From Deinandra increscens subsp. villosa (lineage: Eukaryota > Streptophyta > Magnoliopsida > Asterales > Asteraceae), in contig JBCNJP010000017.1 of assembly GCA_039602395.1 (NCBI GenBank), positions 16,958,729 to 17,022,728 on the forward strand: a stretch of DNA of 64,000 bases. The letters are read 5' to 3'. Every line of letters begins with the position of its first letter. Within the stretch, counting starts at the first letter, position 1. This document shows, piece by piece, positions 11,130 through 22,322 of this stretch. The notes under the pieces were generated by a model, which saw nothing but the letters and a program-made list of their open reading frames with translations, made no database searches and was not told where the DNA came from. A program made the position numbers and the translations under genes.

Positions 11130-11134
11130 ATTCT

Positions 11135-11281
11135 TGTCAGTGTACAAAATGATAATCATATTTAGTTTGTGTAATATTTGTATTTAGTTATTTGTTGTAC
11201 ACCTTATTTGTAACTTTGTTATCTATAAATATATCTCTCCTCCATGAAGGAGATCATTCAAGTCCATTAACATTTCATTCA
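11135..11281 (+). repeat. Copia 5' LTR
   Basis: Begins TGTCAGTGTACA and ends CATTTCATTCA, with a TATA-like CTATAAATATA near 11222-11232. It is unusually short for a copia LTR. It differs from the 3' LTR only by A/C and G/T changes near 11175 and 11188. Confidence 0.96.
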
Positions 11282-11293
11282 TGGTATCAAGCC
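11282..11293 (+). other. Primer-binding site (initiator tRNA-Met)
   Basis: TGGTATCAAGCC follows the LTR directly. It resembles the plant initiator tRNA-Met complement TGGTATCAGAGC with a small deviation, and would prime minus-strand cDNA synthesis. Confidence 0.85.
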
Positions 11294-11400
11294 AAAGGTC
11301 CCTCTCTTGAGATTCATCTTCCCTCCCTCCCTCCCTCCCTATATCTTCCCCCTCTCGTCCCTTCTTCTCTTCATCCTCTCTTCTTCCTGCCCTATTCACC

Positions 11401-12258
11401 ATGTCTACCTCTGTTGATACTTCCTTCAACTCCAATGCAATTTTGCACACGATGACCCTAAAACTCAACTCCACAAACTACTTATTGTGGAGAAATCAAA
11501 TGATACCTATTCTTAGTTATCAAAACTTACTATCACATGTTGATGGATCATCTCAGGCCCCTCCTCCCACCGAACCTGCTGCCTCTGATGCGGAAAAACC
11601 CGCTGAAAATCCCGCTTTCAGTGCTTGGCGCTCTGCTGATCAACGCACCATCATTATGCTCAATGCCTCCCTTTCCGAAGAGGCGGTGACGGTTGTTGTC
11701 GGTTTAGCCACTGCTCACCAAGTATGGGTTGCCCTCGAAACTGCTTTTGGCAATTTCTCAATCGAACGGGTTCACAACCTTCGTGACTAACTTCGTTTGA
11801 TCCAAAAGGGCACTCAAACTGTTGCCGAGTATGGTCGGATCTTCAAATCTCTTTGTGATCAACTCTCCGCTATCGGTCACCCGGTCGACGCTGAAGACCA
11901 ACTGCATTGGTTTGTCTGTGGACTTGGCCCCTCCTTCGAAAATTTTTCAATCTCGGTGAGAAGCACCCGACTCGCCCCTGTCTTCGCTGATTTACTTGCT
12001 AGGGCTGAAAGCCATGAACTCTCCATCCGTGCCCTTCATGGTCCAGCAAATCCGCCTGTCGCGTTTGTTACCGCAGCTCCTCGCCCACCCGTAGTCGCTC
12101 AGGGAAATCGTCCTCCGTTCAATGGTGGTGGGATGTCTAGGGGTGGTGGTCGATCTAACAGAGGGAGGCGCCGACCCCCTCACTGCCAACTGTGCCGTAC
12201 AAATGGGCATTATGCCACTCAGTGCCCTGATTTCAAAAAAAATTGCCTCAAAACTTGA
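11401..12258 (+). pseudogene. Copia gag with one in-frame stop
   Basis: The start is the ATG at 11401, with the peptide MSTSVDTSFNSNAI. The gag-type region includes LNSTNYLLWRNQM (the retrotransposon gag N-terminal motif), and the nucleocapsid zinc knuckle CQLCRTNGHYATQC (Cys-x2-Cys-x4-His-x4-Cys) lies near 12184-12228. The frame is cut by TAA at 11788-11790 (NLRD-stop-LRLIQKG); a single C-to-T change of CAA would explain it. After the knuckle the frame runs out at 12258 because of an 8-A run at 12235-12242 where a base was gained or lost. Protease continues in another phase. Confidence 0.93.
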
Positions 12259-13555
12259 TTTGAAATCCGATGACCTTGCCTCTGCCTTTTTAGCCCAATG
12301 TCATGTGGACTCATCTTGGCCAGATTGGTATGTGGATTCTGGGGCTAGTGACCATATGGCCTCTTCCTCTCAATCTGTCTCCAATCCTTCTGCCTCTCCA
12401 GGTAATGAATTTGTCACTTTTGGTAATGGGCATTCTTTACCAATTACTCATAAAGGTCACCTACAATTATCAAATCTAAAATTAAATGACATCTTGGTGG
12501 TGCCCAATCTCACTAAAAATTTGTTATCCATTAGAAAATTAACAAAAGACAATCAAGTTGATGTTCTAATGTCCTATCCTTTGTTTTCAATTCAGGATCG
12601 CCAAACCAAGACGGTTCTGGCGCAAGGAAAATGTGAGAACGACCTATATGTTCTTCATCCGGGTCCTGAAGCTTTTGTTGCCTCGAAGTCTACCCCCAAA
12701 GTGTCTTTTGAAGTATGGCATTCCCGATTGGGACATGCAAATTTTGATGTTATTTCGTGTTTAGTTAAATTTGGACTTTTGTCGGTTACATCTCTTTTGC
12801 CCAAACCGGGTTTATGTGTTTCGTGTCAAAATGCTAAGAGTCAACGTTTGCCTTTTGAATTGAATAATAAACGTGCCTTGGCTCCTTTAGATCTCATTCA
12901 TTGTGATTTATGGGGACCCTCCCCAAGTGTGTCCAACGAAAATTATCGTTACTATGCTCTCTTTGTTGATGATTATTCTCGTTTTAGTTGGTTATATCCA
13001 TTAAAATTAAAATCTGACTTCATCAATGTTTTGGACATATATATAAAATTAGTCCAAACACAATTCTCTCGCAAGATTAAAACTTTTCAAAGTGATGGTG
13101 GCACGGAATTTACCAATCACAAAGTAAAAACCATATTTGAACAAAATGGGACATTTCATCGCATGTCCTGCCCATATACTCCTCAACAAAATGGTCGGGT
13201 TGAACGTAAACACCGACATGTGGTTGAAATGGGTTTGGCAATGCTCTTTAATGCCAACCTTCCATCATCATTTTGGGTCGATGCTTTCTCCTCGGCCATC
13301 TACATCATCAATCGCCTACTAACATCAATCCTTGAAGGGCAATCTCCATTCGCTGTTCTATATGGTCAGCAACCAACCTACTCGAATTTCAAAGTGTTTG
13401 GTTGTAGGGTCTTTCCTTGTCTACGTGACTACACTCAACATAAACTTGCTCCTAGAAGTATTGAGTGTGTCTTTATTGGTTATAGTCCAATCTACAAAGG
13501 GTATCGATGTTTAGACCCTATCACTTCACGTGTTTATATATCGAGACATGCTTAG
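12244..13555 (+). pseudogene. Copia protease and integrase
   Basis: In the phase entered after the A8 run, the peptide runs DLKSDDLASAFLAQCHV. It then shows the aspartic protease motif WYVDSGASDHM (about 12328-12360), the integrase zinc motif WHSRLGH with CVSCQNAK (about 12716-12840), and the DDE core: HCDLWGP (12900), QSDGGTEF (13088) and NGRVERKH (13190). The frame ends at TAG 13553-13555 inside ISRHA-stop-FDEMVFPF; copia proteins normally read Gln or similar there, so this is one nonsense change. The coding frame continues unchanged after it. Confidence 0.95.
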
Positions 13556-14656
13556 TTTGATGAAATGGTGTTTCCGTTTGGCTCTCAAAACCCCTCGTCT
13601 GCAATCACCAACCTTGAAATATCAACCTTTCTTGAAAACCCCTCACACCCTACATCCACTATTACACCTCCCATTCAAAATAAAACCACTGTTACCCCTC
13701 CCGTTCATAATAAAACCACTAGTGATCCTTCACCACCATGCCAACTTTGCATGGATAGCCCACAAATTGTTCATCCAATCCTACAACCCCATGATCAGAC
13801 TCCTTCACCTACCATCACACCACCCTCCTCACCTCATACTCCTTCCTCCCCATCCAACTCAGACTCATCGCAACCATCAAATTCCGACACCGATACACCT
13901 CCCTCCACTCCTCATCACCCATCCTCACCAACCCCGCCGCCTCCCCCACCCCTTCCAACCCACCCAATGATGACACGGGCTAAAGCGGGCATCTTTAAAC
14001 CTCGGCATAGTGCAAATCTGTCCTCGCTCACAAACATTCCTATTCATTGTGCTCTCCTTGCTTCTAAGGATTCTAAAACTATCTCTACGGCAATCAAGGA
14101 TCCCAAATGGGTCCAAGCTATGCAAAAAGAACTCCATGCCTACCATGCCAATCACACCTGGACCCTTGTGCCTAGACCATTGAATAGAAATGTTGTGGGC
14201 TCGAAATGGTTATTTTGTACTAAATATCACTCGGATGGAACGATTGAAAGACACAAAGCAAGGTTAGTTGCCCAAGGTTATAGTCAAACCCCTGGAATCG
14301 ACTACTCGCATACCTTTAGTCCGGTTGTCAAAGCATCCACGGTACGTATAATTTTGTCTCTATCGGTGCTAAATGGGTGGAACTTACATCAACTTGACGT
14401 GAACAATGCATTTTTGCATGGACACCTACGTGAATGTGTTTACATTGAACAACCTCCTGGGTTTCATGACACTAGGTTTCCAGACCATGTTTGCAAACTC
14501 AACAGAGCCCTTTATGGGCTAAAACAAGCTCAAAGGGCGCGGTTTCAACGGTTAAGCAACTTCCTTCTTAAAAACGAGTTTCAATGTAGCAAGGCCGATA
14601 CTTCATTATTCATTTTCAAGAAGGATCATGTATCATGTACTTACTCGTATATGTAG
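13556..14656 (+). pseudogene. Copia integrase tail, linker and reverse transcriptase N-terminal half
   Basis: This directly continues the integrase frame. A Pro/Ser/Thr-rich linker (about 13600-13960) leads into MMTRAKAGIFKPR and then RT, with DPKWVQAMQKELHA, NVVGSKWLFCTKYH, KARLVAQGYSQTPGIDY and QLDVNNAFLHGHL. In the block ALYGLKQAQRARFQRL, the usual Pro and Trp are replaced by Gln and Arg. The frame is lost near 14633, just before the catalytic box, where one base is missing between GTATC and ATGTAC. Confidence 0.94.
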
Positions 14657-15639
14657 ATGATCTCATTCTTACAGGTAATCATGAGGAATCTATAAAAAAG
14701 TTTGTTGACTGCTTACACAAAGAGTTCGCTACTAAAGATTTGGGATCCCTCGGTTACTTCCTTGGGCTTGAGGTCTCTTACACCAACGAGGGTCTATTTC
14801 TGTGTCAAGCCAAGTATGCAAAGGAAATCTTGGAGCGGGCAAACATGATTGACGTCAAACCTGTCACTACACCGTTATCCACCAACATTTCCTTCACATC
14901 TAAAGGAGATGCATACCCGGATCCATCTCGTTATCGATCTATTGTTGGCGCCCTTCAATATCTAACAATAACAAGACCTGACATCTCATACGCTGTAAAT
15001 AAGGTCAGTTTGTTCCTTCAGTCACCCACAAAAGATCACTACCAAGAGGTCAAAAGAATACTTCGTTACATAAAGGGCACTATGACATTTGATCTCATGT
15101 TCTCCAAACCAAATAAGTCCTCCTTAATAGGGTACTCAGATGCTGACTGGGCTAGGTGTCTGGAGACTCACAGGTCAACCTATGGTTACTCCATATTTTT
15201 AGGTGGAAACTTGGTGTCATGGAGTGCCAAAAAGCAACCAACTGTGGGTCGTTCAAGTTGTGAGTCTGAATATCGTGCCATGGCTAATACTGCTGCAGAA
15301 ATTATTTGGATAACTCATCTGTTACAAGAACTTTATGCTCTCCCAGACTCGAGACCTACAATTCTATGTGACAACAAGATTGCACTTTTCTTAACTCAAA
15401 ACCCAATCTCACATAAACGTGTAAAGCACATTGAGATCGATTATCATTTTATCCGTGAACTTGTTGCTTCTGGAAAACTTCACACAAAGTTTATTCCAAC
15501 CAAGCTTCAAGTGGCAGACATCTTTACAAAGAGCTTGCCTCGATCTCGGTTTGAACACTTTCGAAGGTTACTTCATCTTGGTCCACCACCGTTGAGCTTG
15601 AAGGGGAATGTCAGTGTACAAAATGATAATCATATTTAG
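14635..15639 (+). pseudogene. Copia reverse transcriptase catalytic box and RNase H
   Basis: The third phase opens with MYLLVYVDDLILTG; the YVDD box holds the RT catalytic Asp pair. It continues through DLGSLGYFLGLEV and ALQYLTITRPDISYAVNKVS to RNase H, with SDADWARCLETHRSTYGY, SSCESEYRAMANTAAEI, CDNKIALFL, KHIEIDYHFIRE and VADIFTKSLP. The block is intact from 14635 to its stop at 15637-15639. The stop lies inside the 3' LTR, so the last about 10 codons are LTR-encoded. Confidence 0.95.
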
Positions 15640-15755
15640 TTTGTGTACTATTTGTATTTATTTATTTGTTGTACACCTTATTTGTAACTTTGTTATCTAT
15701 AAATATATCTCTCCTCCATGAAGGAGATCATTCAAGTCCATTAACATTTCATTCA
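15609..15755 (+). repeat. Copia 3' LTR
   Basis: Begins TGTCAGTGTACA right after the purine tract GAAGGGGAA and ends CATTTCATTCA before ATTCT. It carries the same TATA-like box, at about 15696-15706, and points towards the CASP pseudogene, whose homologous flank starts about 35 bp further on. Confidence 0.96.
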
Positions 15756-16269
15756 ATTCTAATCGAATTTGTTCTTGCGCAAAAATAGTTAAACTAAAAT
15801 AACCTTACTGATATTAAATTACCGATAATTAGGACCAAAAATCATAGGTAATTAATAACGCTTTTGTGCTTTAAAAGGATGAGAAATACACGAAACAAAG
15901 CTGAATAAAACTAAGGCAAATTTCATTAAAATATCACAATGAGTGAAAATGTTAACATTATACAATTGAAACCAAATGCACCACGATCAAAAGAACACAA
16001 CTTTGCAAACTCAACAACCGATCGACAGCACATGGAATTGATCAATGAATCAACGTCTGGAGAGAGCCACGCCCGAAAGCAATATCAAAAGAATCAGCAC
16101 AAGGACTCCAGCATACGAACCGATCAAAGAGCCGGACACCCGTTTGCAGAAATCATTATACTGTTGACAAATCGCAAACCAGTTCACCTTATTGTTTCCA
16201 TTGTGTGCTAACTACACTATAGCCGTTGCTGCTGCTGACCCAGCCATCAGTAAACCCATAGCCGCCTAG

Positions 16270-16274
<5 letters not shown>

Positions 16275-16336
<62 letters not shown>
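16275..16336. repeat. TA dinucleotide microsatellite
   Basis: About 30 TA units lie in what was intron 2 of the CASP pseudogene. The intact gene has only a short TATATATAT stretch at the same place. The MITE at 16337 starts directly at its right end. Confidence 0.93.
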
Positions 16337-16342
<6 letters not shown>

Positions 16343-16748
16343 AGTTATAATACAAAGTACTTTTTGCGTGAGAAGTGTGAGAAGTGGATGATGTGTTAGA
16401 TTTTAATGCATTGTGTTATCTTTTAGTTATGTTTTTGGTAAATATATAACACTATACATTGTTTTTTCCGTATTAGAATGTCATATGTTTATCAAAATTA
16501 GAGTTAAAGGATAACACAATGTAAACACAGTGTAATAATATCCTAACACAGTGCCCTTTTAATAATTCTTAATAAATGGTGTTTGGTAGTGTTTGGAATT
16601 CAATGAATGGTGTATTTATTTTAGGATTGTCATATATTTACCTAAAATATAATAAAAAGACAATATCATGTGTTAAAAATTAACATATCAACCACTTCTC
16701 ACACTTCTCACGTAAAAAGTACTTTGTATTATAACCCAACTCTATATA
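16337..16748. mobile_element. MITE with ~50-bp terminal inverted repeats in a TA tract
   Basis: The left end reads GGGTAGAGTTATAATACAAA and the right end is its near-complement, finishing ATTATAACCCAACTC. The two arms match for about 50 bp through AAAGTACTTTTT and GTGAGAAGTGTGAGAAGTGG. TATATA borders both sides. There is no coding capacity. It lies within the CASP pseudogene between the exon 3 and exon 2 remnants. Confidence 0.8.
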
Positions 16749-17527
16749 CAGGGCCGTTTTTGAAAACGTTAAAATAATTTTTAGCCCGGCACAGAAAAAA
16801 AAAAGTGCCCCTGTGTTATACATAATTAAGTACGAAAATTACAAACACGGTTGAAATATAGCGGAATAAATCCATTGCTAATAGAAAATTCTGAAATTCT
16901 GTTAAGGCGTTATTTTCGTTAGTCTCATTCCGTATTTAAGGAAAATAAAAAAAATCGTTAGTATTTTTTCAATACCAGACAAGGAAGCACAAAATTGATC
17001 TAACAGTGGATATTAGGAGGCATCCAATGGTTCAGCTTGAGGATCCATGTGATAATTTGTATGTGGGGTCTTCAACCAATCACAAGAATGGCAGAAAAGC
17101 ACACAAAACTATCTAACGGTGTGGAATAGTAGAGATCAATGGCAGAGAAAGAGTGGATCCGTGTGATGTGGGGCTCAACCACTCAGGGGCTGCCAACACA
17201 CAGCTCTTCAACGGATCTATTTCCCCAAGTGGGCCCAACCGTGTTTGACCATTGAGAGAAAAACAATCGTTCTGGACCAGTAGTACGTTACCACGTCACC
17301 AAAATGTCTTCTCCTTCCTAGAATACAGCAGTCCCACCGAAGCCCTAATTCAGACCCGTCGGGAAAACGAAGAGCTCGCCGGAAAAGCGTGAAAGTCACA
17401 TAACTTCCACAAACCTTGACCAAAATCGAAGAATCTTATACCGTTGAACTCGTGATTCAATTCTCTACAACCCTGGACAATCGAAATTCTCTCACAATGC
17501 TCAAACGAAAACCTAGACTGGGCCTAG
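16749..17527. mobile_element. Possible hAT-like insertion in the CASP pseudogene
   Basis: This block is absent from the intact CASP gene. It starts CAGGGCCG, a start common in hAT elements, and ends GGGCCTAG, which is only a rough inverted match. TA-rich bases flank both sides, but I see no clean 8-bp target duplication. The right half (17200-17500) is richer in G and C and looks like a promoter/5' UTR of an unknown gene on the minus strand. No transposase is seen. Confidence 0.4.
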
Positions 17528-18489
17528 TATATATGGAACTAGCCACCACGAAAAACCTGGTATTTTCTTGCCCAAATATGTTAGTAAGTATATAAAAAGT
17601 ACACTTTGTTCATGTAGTTTTCTCTTATAAATATTGTTCATTTTGTACGAAAATATGTAATTTTGTGACTAGATAGAACGAGGTATGCGGTAAATAGAAC
17701 TTACGTGAAGGAAGGGAGGTCACTGAACTTGGCTCGATACCGAACAAATTGTGAGAAAAATGGAAGCGTTTGATTGGTTGTAGCCATGGCGATTGCACTG
17801 GCTAGGGTTCCAACGATTGCGGTGAGCCGAAGGAAGAAGTCAAGTATGGCAATGCCTCTATTTGCAGGTGGAGCAACACCAATTTGTAACGCAGCAGGCT
17901 TCATTTTGGGTGTACGTTTAAAGAAAATGTAATTATAAGTGTTTAAGAATAAGGTGATCGAATGTTTGAAAGCTTTGATGAATGGTAGATGATATACGGA
18001 AGGATTTGATGCATGAATTAGTGAATAAATGTATATATATAGTACATGCAAATCGATGTGTTTTAAAAAAATATATGTATGTGCAGCATAAAATTAGGTT
18101 TGATAATGCAAACCTGCCCTCACTTGTATTTTTGGTGGGATTCTTAAATTTTCCAAGAATAATGGAGTCCCCCGGTTGTTGGGTTTAGTATGTGCGCCAT
18201 AATTATCAATGGGAGATAAGAGAGTTGTTAGTGGTTAACTTTATGACACGGATTGGACGCGGAGACACATGCAAATATATATATATTTTTTATTTTTTTT
18301 TAATTTTTTTAACGACAAATTTGGATCACTAACTGGAACATTACACCACACATTCGATCATCTCCGATCCCATCAGGAGAAAACTCACCACTGGTGAAAA
18401 AAACCTCTTGATCCAACTTGTAACTCTCATTTTTTATTGTTAAATATATACATTTTTTTCATTAACGGTCCACTTGTCGAAAATATAGT

Positions 18490-19230
18490 CACTCCAAGAA
18501 AATGGATCTATGATGGGAGCAACTTTTTCGCCACTAAGTTTAGGTGGTGACGTATCGTCATTGAAGTATAATAGACAAAAATAAATAAAATTTTCGCCTA
18601 GAGTGACGAAAAGTAGCTACTATAGGTTAAGTGGGAAACTTAGCGCTTTCGAAAAACCTATGGTGGCGACTTGTCATCGTTGTAGACTTATTTATTGTAT
18701 TTTTTATGGTTTCTCTTACATATTAACTAATTACAGGAAATCAATTTTTTTTTTAAATAACTTAGGGTGGTGAGATGTTGCCACCGAAGCTATTAGGGAT
18801 TTGTTTTTGTTATTTATTTAATGTTTTATCATGGAAATAATGAAACGACAGCATACGAGGTTTGGGCAATAGTGGCGACAAGTCGCCACTGAAGGCAATT
18901 AGGATTTTTTAAATGTTTATTTAATCATAAAAACAAAACGGTGTCATTTTTGCGTACCCTATGGTAACAACATGTCGCCACCAAAGGGATTCAAGCCTAA
19001 AACCGCAGCCCATCTTCTGTTCTTCATTTCTGTACTCCAAATCAAAACCCTCTCAACACCCTCTCAACCTTCACGTGATTTCGCGACTACCACCATCTAC
19101 GATCACCTTCGTTAGCAACGCTAGTTCTTCCCACCACCACCGACCACCGTAAGAAATAAAAGTTAACTTCTTCCTAATTTCTTTAGATTTACACCTAATT
19201 TCTATAATTTTTTTAATCAAATTTCTTTGT
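18490..19230 (+). mobile_element. Possible CACTA-type transposon end
   Basis: CACTCCAAGAAAA at 18490-18502 is close to the conserved CACTACAAGAAAA terminus of plant CACTA elements. It is followed by subterminal repeats of the GGTGGCGAC / GTCGCCAC type on both strands (for example near 18547, 18660, 18775, 18880 and 18970). The opposite end was not found, so the element is truncated or interrupted near 19240. No transposase is visible. Confidence 0.5.
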
Positions 19231-22200
19231 TTATGTTTATATACAAGTGGGTCGACCCGCGCGTTGCCGCGGAGTCGAACCGTTTTAAAAAGCCGGCTAG
19301 CAAAACCATTACTCAATTTGAATTAGTATGCTCCAATCTGAATAACAATAACAGAAAACATCAATTAGAATCGAATGTACTACTTTAGACTTTGTAAAGT
19401 TCAAACTAACATATATAATATATCAGTCATGAAGGATACTTAGAACACACAAATCGACCAACCTAAAAATATTAGATGTTGAACACCTCTTTTTGCTTGG
19501 TAATCACAGCTCGAAGTCCATTCCTTCTTGCATTACCGAACAGAGGCTCTGTGTAACTCCTATATTCAATCAAAATAAATGTATTGGGTGTCCATTAGCC
19601 TTGCCGACCAAAACAAAAGATTATCCAAAATTAGGTTAAGCAAATCAGCTAGAAACCTAAAAGATTATCCAGAGTTTAAATGCACAGACCAGAACAATAT
19701 ATAAGTTTATTGTTGGTCAATGTTTCTAAAACAAAACAATGAACAAATGCCCCAAAACCTGATCAAACAAAAACATAAATACAAAATCATAAAAGAGAAA
19801 GCAATCATTTATAACTTCTTGAGATCAAACAAAATAGACATGCATCTTTATAAAATGATAGGTTACAAACACAACACACTCAACTTACTGAGAAAAGATG
19901 GATTGAGAATGCAGACTTCCCCCTGGTTTGTATGTTGAATTGAAGATATGCTTGCTACAACATCCATACCTACCAAATTAACATAAAAAATCATATTATA
20001 ACTAAAATCAGATGTTGGGTTAGTACATACAGTACAATCTGATTAGCTGTTTAAAAGTAAAAACAAACATAACACAACACACACTTTAACACCTATTTCC
20101 AAAAATAGACAACCATTTTAAACCTATTTCCAAAAATCTCAACATGAAAAGCACCAAAAGAAAAAAAAAGAGTAGAAAAAATGAAAAGACACAATCTCAA
20201 CACGATGAACACCCTTCACTTATGAACATGAATAAAAGACCACATATCAAAACATGAACATCTCTAAGATAACAAAAGAGCACTGTCATGGATTCAATCG
20301 TCTAGTTTCAATGTGAATGAATCCCCTTTATATATTTTTTTATTATTTTTAACATAGATGGATTCAACCATCATGCCTCTATACCTTGGAATACCACCAC
20401 CGCCCTAAAGATCTGTTCGTGATCCCTCAAAGAACCTGCAAGAAAATAAAAATGATTGAACTCATAAGTTAAGAAATTACTAAATGCAGCAGTAAATAAC
20501 ATATAAAAGAGTTATGTCTAAACTGATACAAAAGAACAAATAATGGATAACTGGTAAGCCAGTTGTGGTTTTATTAACATCATTTCAGCCATTAGCTCAT
20601 TAACAAATACCTATGTTAGCTTTCCTCTTTAGCAAATGCATTCAACACATAAAGCAATATATTGTCACCACGGCTCAGTTCCTTACCGGATCATGACAGC
20701 TGCAAAATCAAGGCTCAGACCGAAGTCATCACAGCCTTAGTAAATGTTGTTCAAAGCATTAATCACTATCATATTATTACAGCAAAGGCAAGATTGTAAG
20801 GGTCAAGTTTGGCATGCAAAGACAATATACAAAACGATATAAAGAAAAGATGATACTCTCATAAAGAATCCACATTTTCATTTGGGCAAATTATCAAACA
20901 CCTGTCGTGCAATATGAAACAATCAGAACCCACAGACAAAATAAACATGCACTTACATTATAAGGAGCATAATGCTTGAACAGATTCAAAAATCATGCAT
21001 TTAACCTTTAAAGAAGAAACGACACTTATATGGACTAAACTAATTGTTAAATCTAGATAAGACTCACAGCTCATTCCTATGGGTTCCAGACGCCAAACAA
21101 CCAATCACACCAACAACAAAATGGAGATCAGTAATCAGCAGTAGCAAACTCACCAATGAAGAAGACAAAGACAAACTGAATGGGGAACAATAAGAAGAGC
21201 AATCCATAAGAGAGTAAAGCCATCCAACACCGCATTCAATGGGAAAAACACAAACACTTACAGATCTGTCGATTTAAGAGGAAGGATGAGACATGTAGAT
21301 GGGTAGTCTACACTGTGATGGTTGGTATTTAGCCATGAAAAATTGCAGATTACTTACAACTAAAACCTAAAATATAAGTTTTTATGCTTAAAAATTAATA
21401 CCTGAAACCCAAACGGATGCCATGAACTTTATGAAGAGTTAATTTTGAATTACGTTGACATCTTTTAAGCGCTACTTGTTCTTCCAAATACTACTTTTAA
21501 AGCTTTTGGCCGTTCTTATTTTCACCAAAAACCTCACTTATTAGCGCACAGTCACTCGATCGAGTCAACTTCCACCTGCAAAAATCAGAAAACCCTAATT
21601 TGATAGTAGAAAAACAATCCAAACTGGCTAAACAAAAGAAAATTTAACTTTTGATAAAAGGAACTTACAGAATTGGCACCATCGTTTTATCAAAAGTTAA
21701 ATTTTCTATCAATTTTCGAAGCGTCCACATAGATCTAAACCTGAGAAATCCATAACAATACAAAACCCTAAAAACGAAGGGCTTAGTAATATCGATCTGT
21801 CGATTGAAGCCATAAATCATACCCAAATCATGGAACAAACAACAAACCTGTAGAACGAACTGGCGAACGAAGTGAAGCCGGAATTCGTCTGAGAAGAACA
21901 GTCGGAGATCTAGAGCAGGAAGAACAGGCGGAGATCTGAAGATCTGATGAGAAACCACCGTTGTTGCCGTGAACTCGAAGAGGCGATCCACCGACGGTCT
22001 CGCCATCCTTATCATCGGGAAGTCTCACACCCACGCCGAGCCACCCCCGGCAGCATCATCGCTACGGTTTATGGCGGTTCTTTGTAGAGAGAGAAGCAGA
22101 CGATAAGCCTCTCGATCTCTCTCTGGATTACTGTAGAACACACCTAAGCAGACCACGACACGTCAGCGGCACCACCACAGAAAATCGGAGAGAATTCCGA

Positions 22201-22322
22201 CTTGAGATCTAAGGAGAATGATGGATCGGAAGCATTTTGTGTGCCATCAGAATTGAGAGGTTGGATGGAAATTGGGAAAGTAGGTGGAATATGAGAGAAA
22301 TCAGTGAGTGAGGGTCTTGTTA
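19231..22322. other. Unassigned sequence, possibly a Helitron-like or gene-fragment region
   Basis: It opens with GTGGGTCGACCCGCGCGTTG, a short GC-rich palindromic stretch of the kind seen at some transposon ends. The rest is AT-rich, with no protein domain I recognise. The block 21880-22310 is richer in G and C and contains several short open frames on the minus strand (for example 21665-22015 and 22144-22392), but none has a motif or a splice pattern. Confidence 0.35.
21638..21706. repeat. Perfect 22-bp inverted repeat with 25-base loop
   Basis: Arms at 21638-21659 and 21685-21706 are exact complements (GAAAATTTAACTTTTGATAA at the left end). The loop is 25 bases. It may be a small hairpin or the scar of a foldback element. 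Confidence 0.88.

Larger units (their letters stand above)
11135..15755 (+). mobile_element. Complete Ty1/copia retrotransposon with 147-bp LTRs
   Basis: The element has two LTRs (11135-11281 and 15609-15755), a tRNA-Met type primer-binding site at 11282, a polypurine tract at 15600-15608, and a 5-bp target duplication ATTCT at 11130-11134 and 15756-15760. The domain order is gag, protease, integrase, RT, RNase H, which defines Ty1/copia. By eye the LTRs differ at 2 of 147 positions, so insertion is recent. The reading frame carries two stops and two frameshifts, so it cannot move by itself. Confidence 0.97.
16050..17904 (-). pseudogene. CASP-family pseudogene (inverted duplicate of the gene at 35962)
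   Basis: Exon 1 (17904 to 17705, 200 bp) is intact and reads [17 protein letters not shown] through DLPSFT, with only a few changes from the intact copy, and keeps its GTAAGT-type donor. The exon 2 acceptor is kept, but only about 25 bp remain (17556-17532) before foreign sequence; the rest of exon 2 and most of intron 2 are gone. Exon 3 (16265 to 16050) keeps its acceptor and length but has TAG at 16214-16212 where the gene has CAG (IV-stop-LAHNG). Flanks from about 15790 to 18480 match those of the intact gene, including the promoter side, so it arose by segmental inverted duplication. It cannot encode a four-pass CASP. Confidence 0.93.

Noticed and set aside
11135..15755. The copia element as an active, autonomous retrotransposon
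   Set aside because: LTRs, primer site and all domains are present, but two stops and two frameshifts break the polyprotein.
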